NCBI GenBank assembly: GCA_027382625.1
Contig: JAJKFJ010022700.1
Span: forward strand, 19,692 to 83,691
DNA length: 64,000 nt
DNA from: Tetmemena sp. SeJ-2015
Lineage: Eukaryota; Ciliophora; Spirotrichea; Sporadotrichida; Oxytrichidae
Direction: 5' to 3'
The translations under genes were made by a program, and so were the position numbers. Position 1 is the stretch's first letter; each line of letters starts with the position of its first letter. Of this stretch, positions 38,128-49,468 are shown piece by piece. The notes under the pieces are model-generated. The model was not told where the DNA came from. It ran no database searches and was given only the letters and a program-made list of their open reading frames with translations.

Positions 38128-41100
38128 AAATAAGCAATTTTTTAAATTTTAAAATTTTAAACAAAAAATAAAAAAAAAAAAAAAAAAAAAATAAATTTCA
38201 AATTCAAAAGCATAACCAATTTATTATTTATATTATGCAATATTTAAGAGATTTATTTAAGTATTCTCTATAAAATAAAGTAGAGCTCCAAAATTGATTA
38301 GATAAAAATATTTTTCATAAAATTTGTATAATTATTCTGTAGTTTTCAATAAAGTTCCAAATTAAGAAGAAAAAATGAATTTAAGTCAATTAAATATAAA
38401 AAAATACTTGCATTTTTAAAATGTAAATATAGCCAGTTTCATTATAATAAATTCCCTACCCACATTTCTTCAAAAAATTGGTGTATCCAATGTAGATTTA
38501 AAAACCTAAAATCATAATATTTGTCTGATCCATAAGGTTTAAGACCCCTTTTTTAAATATCCCTTTGAATGTGTAGTTTAAACTTTAATGTATAGCTCAC
38601 CGTTACCATCATATATACGTTCATAACAAAGATTGCCCTTATATTTATAATTTATTCAATTGACATCAATAAATTTAGCTATATTGTTTTTATTCAAGCA
38701 CAATAAATTTATAGATATAGTTTACATAAAAAAAAATTTTGATATTAGCCAAATAGAATTAAGTGATCGAGAAATCAAACTGAAATAAACTACAGCCTGG
38801 AATTTAAATGAGAAAGATAATTAACGTAATAATAATTGGAGAGGGCCCAAAACAATCAAATTTCATTTTAAACCCCCAGAAATCATTTAAAAATTTATAT
38901 TAGAAAATTTGCCAATTTAAAAATTAAAATATTTTTTAAAATCATTAATGTTTTCCCCATTTTAAAACTAACTTTTTTAAAATTATTAAAAATATATATG
39001 CATAAACTTCTTCCTCACTTAATAATTCAAACTTCCATTTTCATTCACTGATCTGACTTGTAATTTAAAAAGCATGTTTTTTCGTTATATAAATAAGTAT
39101 TTGTATTACAAGATAACCCTATTCCTGTTTGACTTATATTTAAGCTCCTCAGTGTACAAATAATTAAGTTGATTTGATTTTCCAGAATATATTAACTTTT
39201 AATATATTAATTCAATATTTTTAATATAGACAATTTAATATTGTTATATTAGTAAAGAACTTTAATTTTAATTTAATATTTTACTAAACTAAAAATAAAA
39301 ATTATAAAGTTTATATTTATTTCCATTACTCCATTCTATAGTTTCACTTAATGGCTAAGGATCACTGGAATACCATTTATTTATAACAACACCATTTTTA
39401 TTGATAAGTTTACCTTGGCCAAGTTTTTTGCCTTTATAACAATGTATATATTATAATTAAATAGAACTATTTCATTTTAAAATCAAAAAATTATCCAATA
39501 AATATCTATATTTTCTATACATTTTTTGCTTAATTTATAATTAATTAAAGCAATATCAAATTGGCCCTTAAACTTTGATCCATCTTATTAAATCCATTTT
39601 CCTCTTCCGTGAAACTACCTTATATTTTCCTCTAATAATTCTCCCACATACAATTAAGTGTTCTTTTTGCAAATATAAAAGTGTTTTTTAGGTTTTTTAG
39701 GATCGATATAGTTTTTTAGCAATCCTCCTTCCCATATTCCTTCCACAACTTAGTTTAAATATAGTTGAAAATTTAATGGAAATCAAATTAATTTATATAT
39801 TATATTAAAATGGATTTAATGAGTGAGAGTTGAAGTGTCTCAAATTTGAATAATTATTACACCATTCGATTCAGCATCAAATTCTAAGAACTTTATATCC
39901 TTGCAACTTCGTGGGAGCGCTCAATTCAGAGTTATAAGTGACACAAGATTATAAAGTAGTGATATTCAAGTTTGAGATCAGTGCGCATCATATCTCGATA
40001 CTGAGCAGCGCTATGAAGATGATTAAAGTAAACTCATATTAATTTTTGATAAGCTATCGAACAAGCTGCAGACCAGTGGTGTTTTAGTAATTTCAACTGC
40101 CACTATGTCGCAGCTCCTTATTTATTATTTTAATAAATCTCCGATTTTAATTAAATTTTATACTATAATATATGAACTTCCCCTTTGGCGTAATTAGTTT
40201 TCCCTGCCAAGCAATCTCTCCATTCCTATCTTGATATCCAAAGAACTTAGTTTGATCTGGCCATTTATATATTTTGCTGTATAAAATAATTCTTAAATAA
40301 TAAGTAAATAAATTGATTGGTATTCTATTCTTTCAAGGTCATCTATGTCCGCTAACTCTTAAATTAACTTCGTTTTTATAAATATATTATGTCTGAGTTA
40401 TGGTCATCGCTCACTCCTTATATCGATTAAGTCTTCTAGGAGCAAAAGCCAAATTAATTGATCTACCTGCTGCTCAATAGTTTTCCATCCCAATTTATTT
40501 TCTCTTAAAGACTACTATACTCCAAATTAACCTCTCTAGATAAATGGTATATGCTTTTTTTGGGATTTATTAAAGCAGGCGGCTCTAGAATTCCCTTATC
40601 CAGAAGAACCAATTTTAACTTATTATCTTCTATAAATCTCATTTTTTTCATCAAAGATCTCAAATTCTTTTCCTTTTTTTCACTTGGACCATTATCCAAT
40701 CTTTTTGGACTTTAACCTATTAATCAGAATTAATTGCAAAAATACACAAATTAATTAAAGAAATTTGATTTATGAGTTGAGTTAGCGATATAAACCTGTC
40801 TTAATTTTGATTTATATTTATAAATGCTTAAGTTAAGGGGTTAAATTACTTTCTCCATGTTATATTAATATCATATTGTCAAATTAGAAGTAGATTTAAC
40901 TTACCGAAAAAGAAATTTTCAATTTGCTCAGAGTATTTTGCTCCGTAAGTGAATAATTTGCACCCAACTTGCGTCAAGAGAAGAGCAATTTACCTTATTA
41001 TTGGAATTTTTAGCTCAAGATAAATCTACCAGAGTTGTTTGGCTATGTATCTTAGATTGGCTAGACTGTTCTCAAATTTCTCTAATTGAACTTTCTTTTC

Positions 41101-41187
41101 ATTTACTGTTTCTGAATGAAATGAGTTACAGTTCTTGAAAAAAGCAGATATATCTTCAGATATAGACATAAACACAATTTTTTGATA
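37590..41187 (-). CDS. MORN-repeat protein, MDSs scattered over at least 3.6 kb
   Basis: Minus-strand coding islands in very AT-rich DNA. In order: 41,170-40,905 (SISEDISAFFKNCNSFHSET; RYIAKQLWQIYLELK; VGCKLFTYGAKYSEQIENFF); 40,730-40,330 (LKLVLLDKGILEPPALINPK); 40,270-40,165 (FGYQDRNGEIAWQGKLITPK); 39,775-39,600 (VEGIWEGGLLKNYIDP; LYVGELLEEN; FHGRGKW); 39,440-39,325 (GKKLGQGKLINKNGVVINKW); 38,650-38,560 (YKGNLCYERIYDGNGELYI); 37,680-37,590 (NIWEGTWYDNYPL; YNSRGEYLGNE). The recurring YxG...G.G motifs are MORN repeats, which commonly serve in membrane or cytoskeletal scaffolds and PIP kinases. Segments are in the normal order. Pointers were not resolved, so boundaries are approximate. Confidence 0.65.
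37999..38192. repeat. Oligo(A) tracts
   Basis: About 190 bp consisting almost wholly of A runs with a few T, G and C interruptions, inside the AT-rich spacer between MORN segments. Assembly errors are likely here. Confidence 0.9.
39798..40168 (-). repeat. Inverted degenerate copy of kinase N-terminal module (copy C)
   Basis: Reverse complement of about 17,550-17,900 with high identity (shared AGTTCTTAGAATTTGATGCTG and TCGAATGGT). It reads NLIKIGDLLKQQ and SCDIVAVEITKTPLVCSLFD like copy B, but then meets TGA. It fills nearly all of the spacer between two MORN-protein segments (40,165 and 39,775), so it sits inside an IES of that gene. It is either dead duplicated DNA or an MDS of a third kinase gene. 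Confidence 0.7.
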
Positions 41188-42060
41188 TTTTTCTATTATA
41201 GGAATAATTAAATTAAATAATTGAATATGCTATTTGAAATAAAAAATATTATTCTAGCATGAAATAATTTGATAGAACTAATTAATTATCATTCTTTTAG
41301 ATATTAAAAAGATATTTAAGGAAAGAATTATCTCTTATTTATCAATATTGTAAAGTTAATGCTCTCTCCAAATTTATTGTTATCGATTTCTTTCTTAGAT
41401 GGAAAAAATTCTATTTAAAACAAGTAGGTTAAGAATAAAATTAATGCAGATACTAAGTTTCATAATCAATTCAACTCTTTTCTAGCTACTATGGAAAATT
41501 ATTTAACCTATAAGTAAACATGAAATCAGCTTATTATTAGAGTAGATTTTAATTTTTCAATAAAAAAAAAAATCAGCTAAATTTTTGAATGGTCAATTCC
41601 TTTAAATTAAGATTTTAAAATTTCTCTTTATAAGATGAATTTAAAAAATTAATGGTTATTTTTAAATGTTTTTACATTATTTTAAATAATTTTAAATTTA
41701 TATTTTAAAAAAAGATTAAAATAAAAATTATTTAAAACAATTATTATAAAAATTTAAAAAGGAAAAAAAATTAATGTATTTTTTTTAAAAAAAAAACTTG
41801 AAACAATTTAAAAATCTTCTGTAAAAAATCTTTAACCAAAAAAGAAAAATTTTATATCTTAAATAATATTTCATCCTTATTTTGCTTTTTTAAGAAACAT
41901 TTGATAATCCCATAATATAAACCTTTTTTATTCATTTTAATAAGGTTCTCTATTAAACTTCGAATTTCTATTTTTATAATCTTCGATAAAACATTTCTGC
42001 ACTATGTATGGAATCTGAAGTTAGTTCTAATAAAAATTAAAACAAATCTTTTGAAAAAGA
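41188..42060. other. AT-rich gap between divergent genes
   Basis: Separates the minus-strand MORN gene from the plus-strand TXNDC17 gene. It may hold both promoters, but no specific motif is seen. Confidence 0.5.
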
Positions 42061-42467
42061 ATGGCAGAGTCATCCAACATTATTGAAATCCCCACAGCTG
42101 ACCAATTCGAAGAAGTCTATAAGAAGGTGTTGGAAGAGGATGATAAAGCTCTACTCTATGTCACAGGAGGTCTAACTGCTGAGGGAATCAGCTGGTGCCC
42201 AGATTGCGTCAAGCATAAAGCAGCCGTCCACTCAATTTAATAAATTAATTGTAGATAAGTTCCAAGGAAAGGTACTTCTTTGCTGGGTTCCTACCAGAGA
42301 AGAATGGAAATCGCCAGCCCCTCTACATTTCTACAAAGCTCACAGCACCTTCAAAGTCAAGGGAGTGCCTTCATTACTACTAGTAGTTGGGGGGAGAAGT
42401 TGTTCTCAGAGCTGAGACTGATGAAGACTTTGAGAATCAGGATCTCCTTAACATGTTCTTGGAATGA
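42061..42467 (+). CDS. TXNDC17: TXNDC17/TRP14-type thioredoxin-like protein
   Basis: About 130-aa cytosolic thioredoxin-fold protein. The active site SWCPDCVKHK (about 42,190) is the WCxDC motif of the TXNDC17 family, which reduces disulfides of small substrates. The cis-Pro region appears as FKVKGVPSLLLVVG, and the end is DFENQDLLNMFLE with a TGA. A 13-bp IES after AVHS must be removed to continue IVDKFQGKVLLCWV. One further base must be dropped from the six-G run at about 42,390 to reach GEVVLRAETDE. The corrected length (393 nt) is a whole number of codons. That extra G is a sequencing error, a polymorphism or a mutation. Confidence 0.85.
42234..42246 (+). other. 13-bp IES in TXNDC17 gene, pointer AATT
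   Basis: AATT at 42,234 and 42,247. Removing 13 nt joins KAAVHS to IVDKFQGK in frame. Without it the frame leads into unrelated residues. Very short and wholly A/T. Confidence 0.75.
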
Positions 42468-42627
42468 TGAGATCTAATTTTTAACCAAACCTATTGCTGA
42501 TATTTGCTTTATTCTCAAATTTGATCTTATTAAAGATTTGCTGAATCGATTTCTCTATAATTCACAACATAAACCATAAGTCTATTTAAAATAGATGCAA
42601 GAACTATTAGCATATTAAAACTACATA

Positions 42628-44212
42628 TCAGAGATTATCCTCTTCTTTCTTTTCGACAATTTTGGGCTTAAAAAGCTCACTTATATCTATATCCTGAACA
42701 ACCTTTTGAATATAATCCTTGGTTTTTTAGTTTCTAAAATCTACCAGTACTCCAGGGCTAAATGTATTAAGCCCTATTCCTCCACCCATACTTCTCACTC
42801 TATTCATCGTTTTCTTTATGCGCTCCCTTTCAAGTTATTGCTAAATAGTTAAGTCTGCAAGGGATCTCTTGATAGTATTCTCCTCAAACTTTAAGAACTA
42901 CACTTCATTTAAAATTATATTTCAATTCCAATATCACTCTCTCCTCATTAAGTTTCTCCTTGGCAAGGATCTTCAGCTTTTTCCATTCTAGCTTCCTCTT
43001 CTCCTTCTCGAGGTTCTTCTGAATCTGCGCTCTCTTGGCCTCCTCATAATTTTCTCTTTACTGTTATGATTTATAAGCGTTTTCTTCAGTCTTAATGGCA
43101 AGATTTTCAATGCTTGATCTAAACTTGCTATTAAGATCCCTCGCCTTCTTCTTAGTGAGTGTGCTCACCATTTCTTTGTTCTGCATAGTTCTCTCAAACC
43201 TTTTGTCCAACTTCATTTTGTGAAGCTCTAAATTATCAGAATCGAGCTTGTTCTTGTCAGTTCGAACTTTTTCAATCTTGCTCACTTTTTCAAGGTATCT
43301 GTTCTCCACTTCAATTTTCTTCACAACATCAATGATCTTGAGCAGTTCCAAGCGCTCCAAAATATGGTCGGTGTACTCTCTCGCTTAATTTTTCTTCAGA
43401 GACATTATATCATTAAGCTTAGTCTCTCTTTCTTAATGCTGGCGCTACAGATAGTCAAGCTTAGAAACTAAACGCTCTTATTCTTCCTCCTCTTGCCTCA
43501 ATCTCTTCTCTTCAATTTATTCATAGGTTATAGATAAACTTAAATGAATTTCCTTTTGCTTGAGTCTCTCTCTTTCAGACTTCTCTACTGCTTTTGCTCT
43601 CCTCTCCTACTCTTTCTTGCGTTCCTTCTCCTCAAATGCATACATCTGTTGGCTCATTTTCTTTCTCTCCTTTTCAAATTCTCTCTCCCTATCTCTTTCA
43701 AGTCTCTTAACGTTTTCTAATTTCATCTGCCTCATTAGCTCTTTCTTTTGAATTATGGCCTGCCTGTCTCTTTCTCTATTAAGTTCCTCCTCTTGAATTT
43801 TCTTGAGTTTTTGTTCCAATTTCTCATTCTCTTCTTACTTTCTTTTTTCCAATTGCAGGTAGTGCAGCACATCTTCAAACTAATATAATTGTTAAAATAT
43901 GTCATCTTTGTGTTGCTTTTGTATGTTTTATTTTGCTCCCATTATTATTCGACCAAAGAGTTGCCCTTTTGCAGAAGTTGGATCTTAAATCTAAGGGAAA
44001 CCCTACGACTTAAGGAGTTGTCTGTTAGTCGATATTGTTGATAGACCTTGTCCTCCTCCCGAATGGATTTGAGCGAAAACATAAGCATAAATTAAAAGTA
44101 GTAAACAAAGATTAATGAAAAGTTGGTTAGAATTTTGATTTGGGCTCAGAGAGTTTAAACTGGTGGGGAAGTTTCCAAAGCGCAGATCTGCCATAGACTT
44201 TGGTCTTTTCAT
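42628..44212 (-). CDS. Long coiled-coil protein, about 520 aa
   Basis: Starts MKRPKSMADLRFGNFPT and ends VEKKEEDNL with a TGA. A GC-normal N-terminal 110 residues is followed by about 300 residues of Glu/Lys/Arg/Gln-rich heptads (EEELNRERDRQAIIQKKEL; KMSQQMYAFEEKERKKE; RLVSKLDYLQRQHQERETKL), then a Gly-rich patch (VRSMGGGIGLNTFSPG) and a helical tail. The charge pattern resembles trichohyalin/plectin-homology and ciliary coiled-coil proteins, but no specific orthologue is recognised. One IES is resolved at 42,904-42,925. The hydrophobic AT-rich stretch near residue 35 (LCLLLLIYAYVFA) is probably another IES, bracketed by TTTTC repeats 42 nt apart, rather than a membrane segment. It is convergent with TXNDC17. 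Confidence 0.8.
42904..42925 (-). other. IES in coiled-coil gene, pointer GAA
   Basis: On the minus strand GAA brackets a 22-nt unit containing an in-frame TGA. Removal joins ERVIL to EVQFLKFEENTIKRS and makes the whole gene 521 codons. Confidence 0.75.
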
Positions 44213-44438
44213 TTTATTTACGCAATAATTATAACCTTTCAAAACCTCAACCTTAACGATTTATAATTATATTTTCATCGCAATAGAAATATATTGAGTT
44301 TAACTTCTCTTAAACTAGATTGAGTTAATATTGTGATAGAATTATAAATTACAAAGTAGCTAAAACATGGTAATACATTTGGTATTTAGTTTATTGGGCA
44401 ATAGAGAGCAGTGATGATAATGGGTTATTATTTTATAA

Positions 44439-44843
44439 ATGGGAGGTGCACTCGTCTTCACCTCAATACTGGGAAAGAGCTTCATACATCTTTACCGCTC
44501 TTACAAACTTAGAACAGCCATAGTCAATAACTTCGTACTCGGAAAGCATTACAAAGTTTAATTTTTATAGCTATTTTTATTTAAAAGGTGGATTCGAGAG
44601 ATTTATGTCTCAGCAAGAAGCCTTTCTCATCCTTGGGATTAAGTAAGCTATTGGAGAGACTGCTGCTATATTCCTATTTGATGTGTTTAATTATCTCTTA
44701 AACATACTAATAGGCAAACTTAAAACAAGGAATTGATTCAAGATGCCCACAGACAACTCATGAGGAGAAATCATCCAGACAACGGAGGCTCTCATTATCT
44801 TGCGCAAAAAATTAATGAAGCTAAGGACATTCTCATGCACTGA
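44439..44843 (+). CDS. PAM18: PAM18/TIM14 (DNAJC19-type) mitochondrial import J-protein
   Basis: J-domain subunit of the TIM23 presequence-translocase motor, which stimulates mitochondrial Hsp70 at the inner membrane. After removal of two IESs the frame gives 104 residues. An N-terminal part ([26 protein letters not shown]) is followed by the family signature [20 protein letters not shown], then [20 protein letters not shown] with the HPD catalytic triad, and [11 protein letters not shown] with a TGA. Length and the C-terminal J domain are as expected for the family. The transmembrane part is short and weak. The gene begins only about 230 bp from the divergently transcribed coiled-coil gene. 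Confidence 0.9.
44553..44583 (+). other. IES in PAM18, pointer AAAG
   Basis: AAAG at 44,553 and 44,584. Removing 31 nt joins GKHY to KGGFERF in frame. Confidence 0.85.
44659..44717 (+). other. IES in PAM18 J domain, pointer ACT
   Basis: ACT at 44,659 and 44,718. Removing 59 nt joins QAIGET to [13 protein letters not shown] and restores the J-domain helix before HPD. Confidence 0.8.
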
Positions 44844-45100
44844 GGGAAATATGAAAACTATAATCTAATCTATGATAAAGCGAATGTCCTTAATCTACAG
44901 AATAATGAGAAACTGTCTGCGATAAAAAGAGTACTATGGCTTAAATCGTATGTTTGTAAAAAATAATCTAGGGTTAATTTTAATTTATAAATCAAAGTCT
45001 TTTAAATCTCTTCAGAGTATTAAGTATAATTAATTATTCTCTGCTTATACTCACTGTTAGATATATTTAATTAAAAATAGTCATCTCATCAGCAAATAAA

Positions 45101-48100
45101 ATGATAAACAAGACAAACAGAATTAACAGCAACTTTATTGAAAGAGAGCAAGATTGCCCCGTTGTGTCAGTTGGGAGTCTGAATAATTCCACCGCTCCTC
45201 ATCTGAGCTATTTCAATAAGTTGTAATCACCCCACCATGAAATTATAAATGCTAGCTCCTAATCCTTGAGATAAGATGAAGAGTAGTATATGATTAATCA
45301 TGCTCATGCTTATGAATTCGAGGATCAAGACAACTATAATCAAAATTAATTTTTAAATATTAACGAGATAGTGGAAGAGTTCAATAGAGTGAAAAATTAG
45401 GATGTGGACAAAAACGACAAATGCTATATTCAAGATCCTGGGACGATTGATGACTATGACTTCAAAATATTGCCATAAAGTTATCTCACTCTAAACTAAG
45501 AAGAATCTCCTAATAAAATTAAGCTGACCCCAAAACACAGAAAACAAAAGTCTTCTCGAAGCTATACTCTTTCACTCTCAGCCAGTTGCACTCAGCTTCC
45601 TTAAATTAGTTTGAGGATAGATCGCTTTACGCTCAAGAGTTAGGCTCTATATGACAGAGCGAAGCTGAAGGTATATTTGGACTAGTGTAGATAGTCAAAG
45701 AAGAAAGCTGAGTTCGACGAGATAGAAGCTGACGAACAGCAATTGAGATAAGCAATATAAATTATTCATGAAGAAGAACTGAAGCTCGGAAGTGATCATT
45801 CAACAGATCACAAACTAGGAGTTATCAGAATGTCAGAATAGCTCCAGAGACTATAAATTGAGAATCAGTCCTTGAAGAATAGCATTTAATCATGATCAAA
45901 GCATATTAATCACTTTATTTCTAGGCTTGACTAAATTTTAAGAGACTAGGGCATAAATACCTAATTCATTAATGAGAGAGACACAGAGAAACATAATTCA
46001 ACAGACAGCAAAGGCTCTCAAGAGTCTAGTATCATATATAATATTCATAAAGAGTTAGTAAACTAAACAAGCTGCTTCAATTAATCTATTGAACATGGGG
46101 ATTAGAGATAACTCCAGAACAATTTAACCTTTTTAAGTCTATTTAAATGAGGAGCTAAGAGATTAATAATCCATGAACGCTTATTCTGTTACTTAATAAA
46201 ATGAGTAGGTATCATTTGGTGAAAAATATTAGGCTGCCTAATTTAGCACTGTCAATCAACTTTATGGGTTCTAGCCAACTTCTTTTGATGTTATTTTATT
46301 CTTACTATGGAAATTACCCTCCAATTTAATTCCAAGGAAGCAAAGTTAATGGTCCTAGTTCTTCTTTGACCTTTTCTTACTCTCCATACAATCCTGAAGA
46401 AGAGACTTAGAAAATCTTGAACCTCTAAGATTTAAACAGGCAAATTTAATCTGAGCTTTTGGATTAGAATGACTATGAGAGATTTTAATTTGAGTCTGAT
46501 CCAAGTCTGGGGAACACCAATCTTAGGATGACTCTGCAAAACTATTAAAGAGAACTCTAAAATGAAAATGTGAATGAAGAGCCCTCTTTTGAGTTGGATT
46601 AATATCCTAGCAGCTTTCCTTCGATGCCACAAATACAAAGCAACGAGTCTATCTAGTTAACAAGAAGCTAGTAGTTTTGCTTTAATGAAAAGCAACAGCC
46701 ATCATCAGAGAACTCGGTGGAGGGCTTGGAGAATTTATAAGCAGACAAAAATCTACCTAAGACTTATGATAACTTTTTGTAATTATGATGAAAGGCACTT
46801 CCTCTCAGTTGAGTCATGCGATGAAAGAATAGATGGTTAGGAGGGGGGCATCCACAAATATCATTTCTCAACAGTAGGAAATGTCGCTCAATTAAAAAGC
46901 TTTTATAAAAGAGAAAGTGCTGATGAAGGATCGGATTATAATTTAAATTTTCATTTTAAGGAGCTTTGTGTGACATTATATCCTAGGTTAAAGAGATGCC
47001 TGTAAAGACATTTGACATGCTTAATTAAAACTTATTTACCCTCAGAACTGAGAGGGAAAGCTTTGGACTAAATAAAATTGCTCCTTGCTAATCTGCGAAA
47101 TTGATTTCTGGGTATGAAGACACTCAACGGCTTTCTTCTTTTTTCAAGGACCCTAAATCAAGGAAGTTCAATTAAACGTCAAATGATTTGAAGGTTCTTT
47201 AAGAGTTGAAGCTGCAAATTTTGCTATTATTTTAAACCAAGAACCAATAAACTCATAAAGCAAGGAACTATAAGAGTAGGAACCCGAAGGATTCTGGTGC
47301 AGCTTCAAACCCTAACATCCTGATACTTGATAACTCGAACTCTTTCATCGAAGCGAGGAAGTGCTTAGAAAATTTAAACCAGTCAACTTATTAGAAGATA
47401 AATGAAGCCTCCAGCTCAACCTTAGCCACAACAGCCTTCTAAAACTCAAAGCAAATAATTAATCAGCAAAGTGAAATAGAATCTTCCCCCATAAAATTAG
47501 ATGGGCTTAATCTAAGCTCAAGCTCTATCGATTAAGATCACTTAAAAATATATGGAATCATTTTTAATGCAGATATGAATGATCAATTAATAGTGATACC
47601 TTGTCAGAACTTGTCATTTTAGTATCCTTATCACTAGAGAGATAGCTCTTAGTGTTCAAATGGTGGAACATACTTTCCCTAGCAAACTTAAACCTAGAGC
47701 TCATTTTGTAGTTTTTGATGCGCTTAATGGAACTCAATCCGTATCAGGAGCTTTAGGTGATGGGACAAGAAATCATTAGTAAGCATATTATTAAAAGCAG
47801 GAAGATGGATATGGCTTGAATAGTGCACAGTATTATGGTAATACTAACTTCAGTTCATAAATGTACAACAAACTCTTCGCTGAATACAACTCTGAAACAT
47901 TATTGCTGATATTTATTAAACTCCACAAAGTCGCAAGATCAGAATCTGAGTGATGTGACTACACCTCATCCTCTATACTCAGCCAAGAACCAATAAAACT
48001 GTGCATTGGCTTAATCTATCTAAAACTAAAAAGAAAGAACTTCTTTCACTCCTCAAACTCAGTAAATTATTCTCAATAACAGACAAGAGGGAGCCATTAG

Positions 48101-48233
48101 TCATTATAATACAGCTGAAGAGACTAGAAATTATGAAAATACAGGAATATAAAAATGTACTCAAATAACAAATAAAAATTGCTCAAAGTAAAGCTCACAT
48201 ATAAGACAGCCTAACAACATTAGATATCTTTGA
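45101..48233 (+). CDS. Large Q/N/S-rich protein, about 1,000 residues
   Basis: Reads from MINKTNRINSNFIERE to PNNIRYL and TGA 48,231, with very many TAA/TAG Gln codons. The N-terminal part is Asn/Ser/Gln-rich. At about 45,650-45,900 it becomes a charged coiled coil (KLKVYLDQCRQSKKKAEFDE; MSEQLQRLQIENQSLKN). The rest is low-complexity (YGNYPPIQFQGSKVNG; SSSTLATTAFQNSKQ). It needs several IES removals. One is resolved (46,288-46,306), and others are inferred at about 45,880 (in-frame TGA, ATT pointer possible), 46,150, 46,940-46,990, 47,720 and 47,900 from frame changes. The coil-plus-low-complexity layout suggests a transcription or RNA-granule factor, but no domain is recognised. It could conceivably be two genes. 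Confidence 0.65.
46288..46306 (+). other. IES in Q-rich gene, pointer ATG
   Basis: ATG at 46,288 and 46,307. Removing 19 nt joins FQPTSFD to GNYPPIQFQG in frame. Confidence 0.7.
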
Positions 48234-48942
48234 AATATAACTATTATATATAGGATTGTATTAGTTATAAGTTAGAAAATATTTCAGATAATAAAATATC
48301 AAGCTTAAATTTTTTTAAAAAAAGGGCTACATACTTAATGAATGAATTATTTTATCATAAATAAATACCAAAGAAATTTATTATGCTGCATTTCAGACTA
48401 ATATTTTAAGCGAAAATATTAACGCTATTAAGCTTGATTAAACGATTTTCAATTCTCTTTATAATTTTTATTTTTTTATAGAATTTGGGTAATAATTTCT
48501 ATAAATTGACCTATTTTAAAGGAATGGAAAGTAAATTTGTCGGTTATTTTTAAATAAAGACTTAAGAGATTTTTGCAAATGAATGTTGTGCTGACTTACT
48601 TGAAGAACTTTTTTGAGGGGTTCTTTTTAATATTTTATGTAATGAACTACTGCTATTAATTGCTATAGTACATATACTTGGGGTTGTACAGGACTATGCA
48701 GTTTATGATATTCTTGGTGTCGTACATTTGGTATCCAATCAAAGAGAGATTCCTCACTGCACAGTCTAAAACGAGCAAGCATCTCAATCCATATCAAGAT
48801 CCATGCTACTCAACTTTTTGATAATGTAGAATAAATGCACAATTATATTAGAGACGAGTTTAACTGTGAATTAATATAAATTTAGACAAAAATAATTCCA
48901 AAATATTATCATCATTCATTAACTCTATTGTTCGCTTCGGTT
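48234..48942. other. Gap between convergent genes
   Basis: Mostly AT-rich. Positions 48,660-48,830 are less AT-rich and may hold an MDS of something else, but no convincing frame was found on either strand. Confidence 0.4.
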
Positions 48943-49425
48943 TCAGTTCTCTTCTGAAACTGGGAGGGGATCTTCCTTTCTCTTTGTTGGGTACTCGTAT
49001 TCAAATATCTGTCCACTGATATCAGCTAGATCTTCAAAGTCGTCTTTTCCACCGCCTAAAATACAACTAACTATAATAGCCTGCTTTCTTGAGGCAGCAA
49101 TAAACTATGGTGTCATTGAAAACTTGCTAATCATGGCAGGTGGCTCCGTTTTCAAGAATCTAAACTCTATCATTAAGACCTTCAAGTTATAAAATGATGC
49201 AAAGGACGATGTTCTCTCACTTACTCTATTCTTTAGGTGGAGTCTAATATCGTCTGCTGAGAAATCGTCGGGAATTTTAACAGCGTTGGTTTGCTGGAAC
49301 ATGTCAACAAGTCTTCCTTTGAAGGCCCCTACCTGTTCGTATTCATCACAAAGTACAAAGAAAGTCTAGTCTCGGCGCTTTACTCTAACGTAAATTGCAG
49401 TGTCGAAAGGGTTAGGTTAAGACAT
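48943..49425 (-). CDS. Elongin-B-like (ubiquitin-fold) protein, 160 aa
   Basis: Reads MSQPNPFDTAIYVRVKRRDQ to PLPVSEEN with a TGA, 161 codons in one frame. The start (IYVRVKRRDQTFFVLCDEYE, then FKGRLV) resembles the beta-hairpin/helix of elongin B and other ubiquitin-like proteins. The end (DDFEDLADISGQIFEYEYPT) is acidic. Elongin B partners elongin C in transcription elongation and cullin ligases. Hydrophobic AT-rich stretches in the middle (FYNLKVLMIEF; QAIIVSCIL) may be small in-frame IESs, so the true protein could be shorter. The family call is tentative. Confidence 0.5.
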
Positions 49426-49468
49426 TTTTCAAATATTTTATAATCTATTTACAATTAGATTCGTAATT

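Noticed and set aside
37999..38192. Poly(A) tail of a retroposed gene
   Set aside because: A runs are interrupted and lie inside generally AT-rich DNA with no retrogene or target duplication.
43560..43751. Serine/leucine-rich plus-strand ORF
   Set aside because: Antisense of the Glu/Lys/Arg-rich coiled coil.
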